Assembly (NCBI RefSeq): GCF_010448835.1 | Contig: NZ_CP048409.1 | Location: forward strand, 1,116,001-1,180,000 | DNA length: 64,000 nucleotides | Source: Draconibacterium halophilum | GTDB lineage: Bacteria; Bacteroidota; Bacteroidia; Bacteroidales; Prolixibacteraceae | Direction: 5' to 3' | Shown here: positions 62,811 to 64,000 of the stretch, piece by piece | How the letters are laid out: the number at the start of each line of letters is the position of its first letter | Numbering within the stretch: the first letter of the stretch is position 1 | Translations under genes and position numbers: made by a program | Notes under the pieces: generated by a model | Seen by the model: only the letters and a program-made list of their open reading frames with translations | Told to the model about the DNA's origin: nothing | Database searches by the model: none

Positions 62811-62940
62811 CTACAGCTCTTTCAGAGCGATGATTGAATGAATGTATATACACAGGGTGTTACCCTGTGTTATTGCTTAAGCACCGTCGGTGCTACTTAT
62901 CTGACAGTTGGATTTTAAAATCCCTCGCAGTTGCCGATTT
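62809..62940 (+). repeat. Right 132-bp direct repeat
   Basis: Same sequence and direction as 62075-62206 with few changes (GGGTG for GGGCG, CGTCGG for CTTTGG). It begins inside the transposase stop codon. Confidence 0.85.
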
Positions 62941-63025
62941 ATAATTGCTACTTTTTTAGGTAAACAAACAGCAAAACATAAAGCTTTACTTTTTCCAGCC
63001 CCTAACTGTGTCAGGCAAAAAAGAG

Positions 63026-63064
63026 CGGGGCTGTATATTCTTTATTTATACAGCCCCGTTTTCT
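63026..63064. terminator. Terminator between element and transporter gene
   Basis: A CGGGGCTGTATA stem with TATACAGCCCCG, flanked by an A-run and TTTT. It can work in both directions; it ends the yhhQ-like gene on the minus strand. Confidence 0.88.
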
Positions 63065-63083
63065 ATTTTGCTTTTATAGTTAT

Positions 63084-63788
63084 TTATTCCATCCAAAACC
63101 GGTTGCGTTTGTAGATCTTCTTCCCCCAGTAAACAAAAGGCGTATCGGCGGCAGCTACAATCCATTTCAGGAAATAGGTGGTTAGCAGAATTTCAAGCAA
63201 CACCGGCCATTCGTAAACGCCCCAAAAGGCAATGGCAACAAAAACAACACTGTCTATTAGTTGCGAAACCATAGTACTGAGGTTATTACGCAGCCAGATC
63301 TGGTTGTCTTTCGAAAAACGTTTTTTCCAGAAATGGTAGGCCCACACATCGTGACGCTGCGATAACAGGTAGGCAGCCAGACTGGCAACAGCAATACGCG
63401 GCATCAGGCTGAAGATGGTACTTGTAGCTTCATGAGTTATACCGGCAAATTCGTCGCCTTCCAATGGCAGAAACTCCAGTGCCAGGTTCATCAGCAGGGT
63501 CATGGAAATAAGGCTAAAGAACCCGATCCATACAGCCTTTTTGGCTTCCTCCTTTCCGTAGTTCTCCGATAAAATATCGGTAACCAAAAACGAGGTAGCA
63601 TAAACAATATTTCCGAGTGTGGCCACCAGCCCAAACAGCTCAACGGTTTGTATTACCTGAATGTTGGCAACAATTACCGAGATGGGAATCCACATTACCA
63701 ATCCCCATTTACCGAATAAACGGTAAGCTAAAATAATTAGCAGAAAATTTGCCAGCAGCATGGCCAGCCATAACAATTCGTTTTGCAT
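63084..63788 (-). CDS. yhhQ: Queuosine-precursor transporter (VUT/YhhQ family)
   Basis: A 234-residue membrane protein with six to seven hydrophobic segments. Motifs NIVYATSFLVTDILSENYGK, the AYLLSQRHDVWAYHFWKK loop and NNLSTMVSQLIDSVVF are diagnostic of VUT-family queuosine-precursor (preQ0/preQ1) transporters. Queuosine synthesis genes are not next to it. It should import 7-deazaguanine precursors for tRNA modification. Confidence 0.92.
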   Translation of the reverse strand: MQNELLWLAMLLANFLLIILAYRLFGKWGLVMWIPISVIVANIQVIQTVELFGLVATLGNIVYATSFLVTDILSENYGKEEAKKAVWIGFFSLISMTLLMNLALEFLPLEGDEFAGITHEATSTIFSLMPRIAVASLAAYLLSQRHDVWAYHFWKKRFSKDNQIWLRNNLSTMVSQLIDSVVFVAIAFWGVYEWPVLLEILLTTYFLKWIVAAADTPFVYWGKKIYKRNRFWME

Positions 63789-63807
63789 TTTTTTAATTCT
63801 TTTATGT

Positions 63808-63826
63808 GCAGGGTGATGCCACCTGC
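63808..63826 (-). promoter_or_regulatory. Leader hairpin upstream of yhhQ
   Basis: The minus strand has the stem GCAGG/CCTGC around TGGCATCAC, followed by an A-rich stretch up to the start codon. This is roughly the size of a preQ1-class riboswitch, but the consensus bases of preQ1-I are not all present, so I mark it as possible only. Confidence 0.35.
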
Positions 63827-63853
63827 GCAGTTCGTACTCTTAATTTTGGCCTG

Positions 63854-63883
63854 CAAATGTAATGGAAAAAGCTGAATATCAAA
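63854..63883 (-). promoter_or_regulatory. yhhQ promoter
   Basis: The minus strand has TTTG (63883-63880), an 18-bp spacer and TACATTTG (63861-63854), a full -7 match. Confidence 0.6.
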
Positions 63884-63914
63884 AAATAAGAGTCCTACTT
63901 AAAAGTTTCTTTAC

Positions 63915-63941
63915 GTCATTCTGAACTTGTTTCAGAATCTA
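63915..63941. repeat. Extragenic palindrome
   Basis: The ATTCTGAAC and GTTTCAGAAT arms form an imperfect palindrome of a kind common between Bacteroidota genes (recalled from memory). Confidence 0.45.
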
Positions 63942-64000
63942 AATAATTTTGCTTTTCTAAATCATTAGTCCTGCAAAACTTAAAGATTGCTTCTCCTCCA

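Larger units (their letters stand above)
62075..62940 (+). mobile_element. IS200/RAYT-type element between 132-bp direct repeats
   Basis: Direct repeats 62075-62206 and 62809-62940 have the same length and differ at few bases. Each holds hairpins (ACACAGGG/CCCTGTGT; AGCACC/GGTGCT; CTCTTTCAGAG). Same-orientation hairpins at both ends are what Y1-transposase elements need for single-strand excision. The repeat overlaps the transposase stop codon. Confidence 0.75.

Noticed and set aside
1..64000. tRNA, rRNA and tmRNA genes
   Set aside because: I looked for T-arm (GGTTCGA) and CCA-end patterns in the gaps and found none.

Overview
This window is a stretch of a Bacteroidota chromosome. A marine or sediment Marinilabiliales/Prolixibacteraceae-like organism is my inference. 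The signs are a type IX secretion (T9SS) sorting domain on a giant adhesin, a two-component-propeller sensor kinase, carboxypeptidase-regulatory-like exported proteins, many lipoproteins, and -7 promoter boxes of the Bacteroidota form TAnnTTTG upstream of several genes. Base composition is moderate (AT-rich between genes). Genes lie on both strands in short operons, often separated by clear hairpin terminators. No tRNA, rRNA or CRISPR array was seen.

Layout. 1-3414: C-terminal part of a repeat-built T9SS adhesin. 3.7-7.7 kb: propeller histidine kinase overlapping an L,D-transpeptidase lipoprotein. 7.7-17.3 kb: housekeeping (FSA-type aldolase, M23/LysM peptidase, hydrolases, aspartate kinase, MBL hydrolase, SIS isomerase, sucC-sucD). 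17.3-21.5 kb: ArsC-like protein, polyphosphate kinase, prfB with its programmed frameshift, recX. 21.6-24.3 kb: Asp-box lipoprotein plus a duplicated beta-barrel. 24.4-28.6 kb: an ABC exporter and a PadR regulator with twin membrane proteins. 28.7-35 kb: lamin-tail secreted protein, asd, serS, a frameshifted esterase, rplU-rpmA with an extended L27. 35-40 kb: transglutaminase/anti-sigma-like/ECF sigma operon and an HTH/membrane pair. 40-46 kb: DUF151 nuclease, CNT nucleoside transporter and a disrupted valS. 46-58 kb: exported peroxiredoxin, coiled-coil lipoprotein, MacA-like adaptor, second aspartate kinase, DPP-IV-type peptidase, desaturase and a frameshifted DoxD/DoxX-like gene. 58-64 kb: MFS exporter, a GC-rich repeat field, metallophosphoesterase, an IS200/RAYT-type transposase between 132-bp direct repeats, and a queuosine-precursor transporter.

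The most striking region is valS (42644-45737). Promoter, HIGH and KMSKS motifs and the rest of the protein are intact. The gene is nevertheless interrupted by a 426-bp element with C-rich/G-rich inverted ends that carries a DUF559 endonuclease ORF. Further downstream it holds two short palindromes of the same style, one breaking the frame by +1 and one read in frame. A fourth palindrome of this style lies before the nucleoside transporter gene. This looks like an endonuclease-bearing mobile element with small non-autonomous relatives that invade coding sequence. How the cell makes valyl-tRNA synthetase is an open question.

Other notable items are a ribosomal protein L27 fused to a helix-hairpin-helix domain, two distant copies of a 33-nt hairpin with a compensatory base-pair change, a 42-bp minisatellite in a palindrome-rich gap, and three genes with single-base or small frameshifts that could be real decay or sequence errors.
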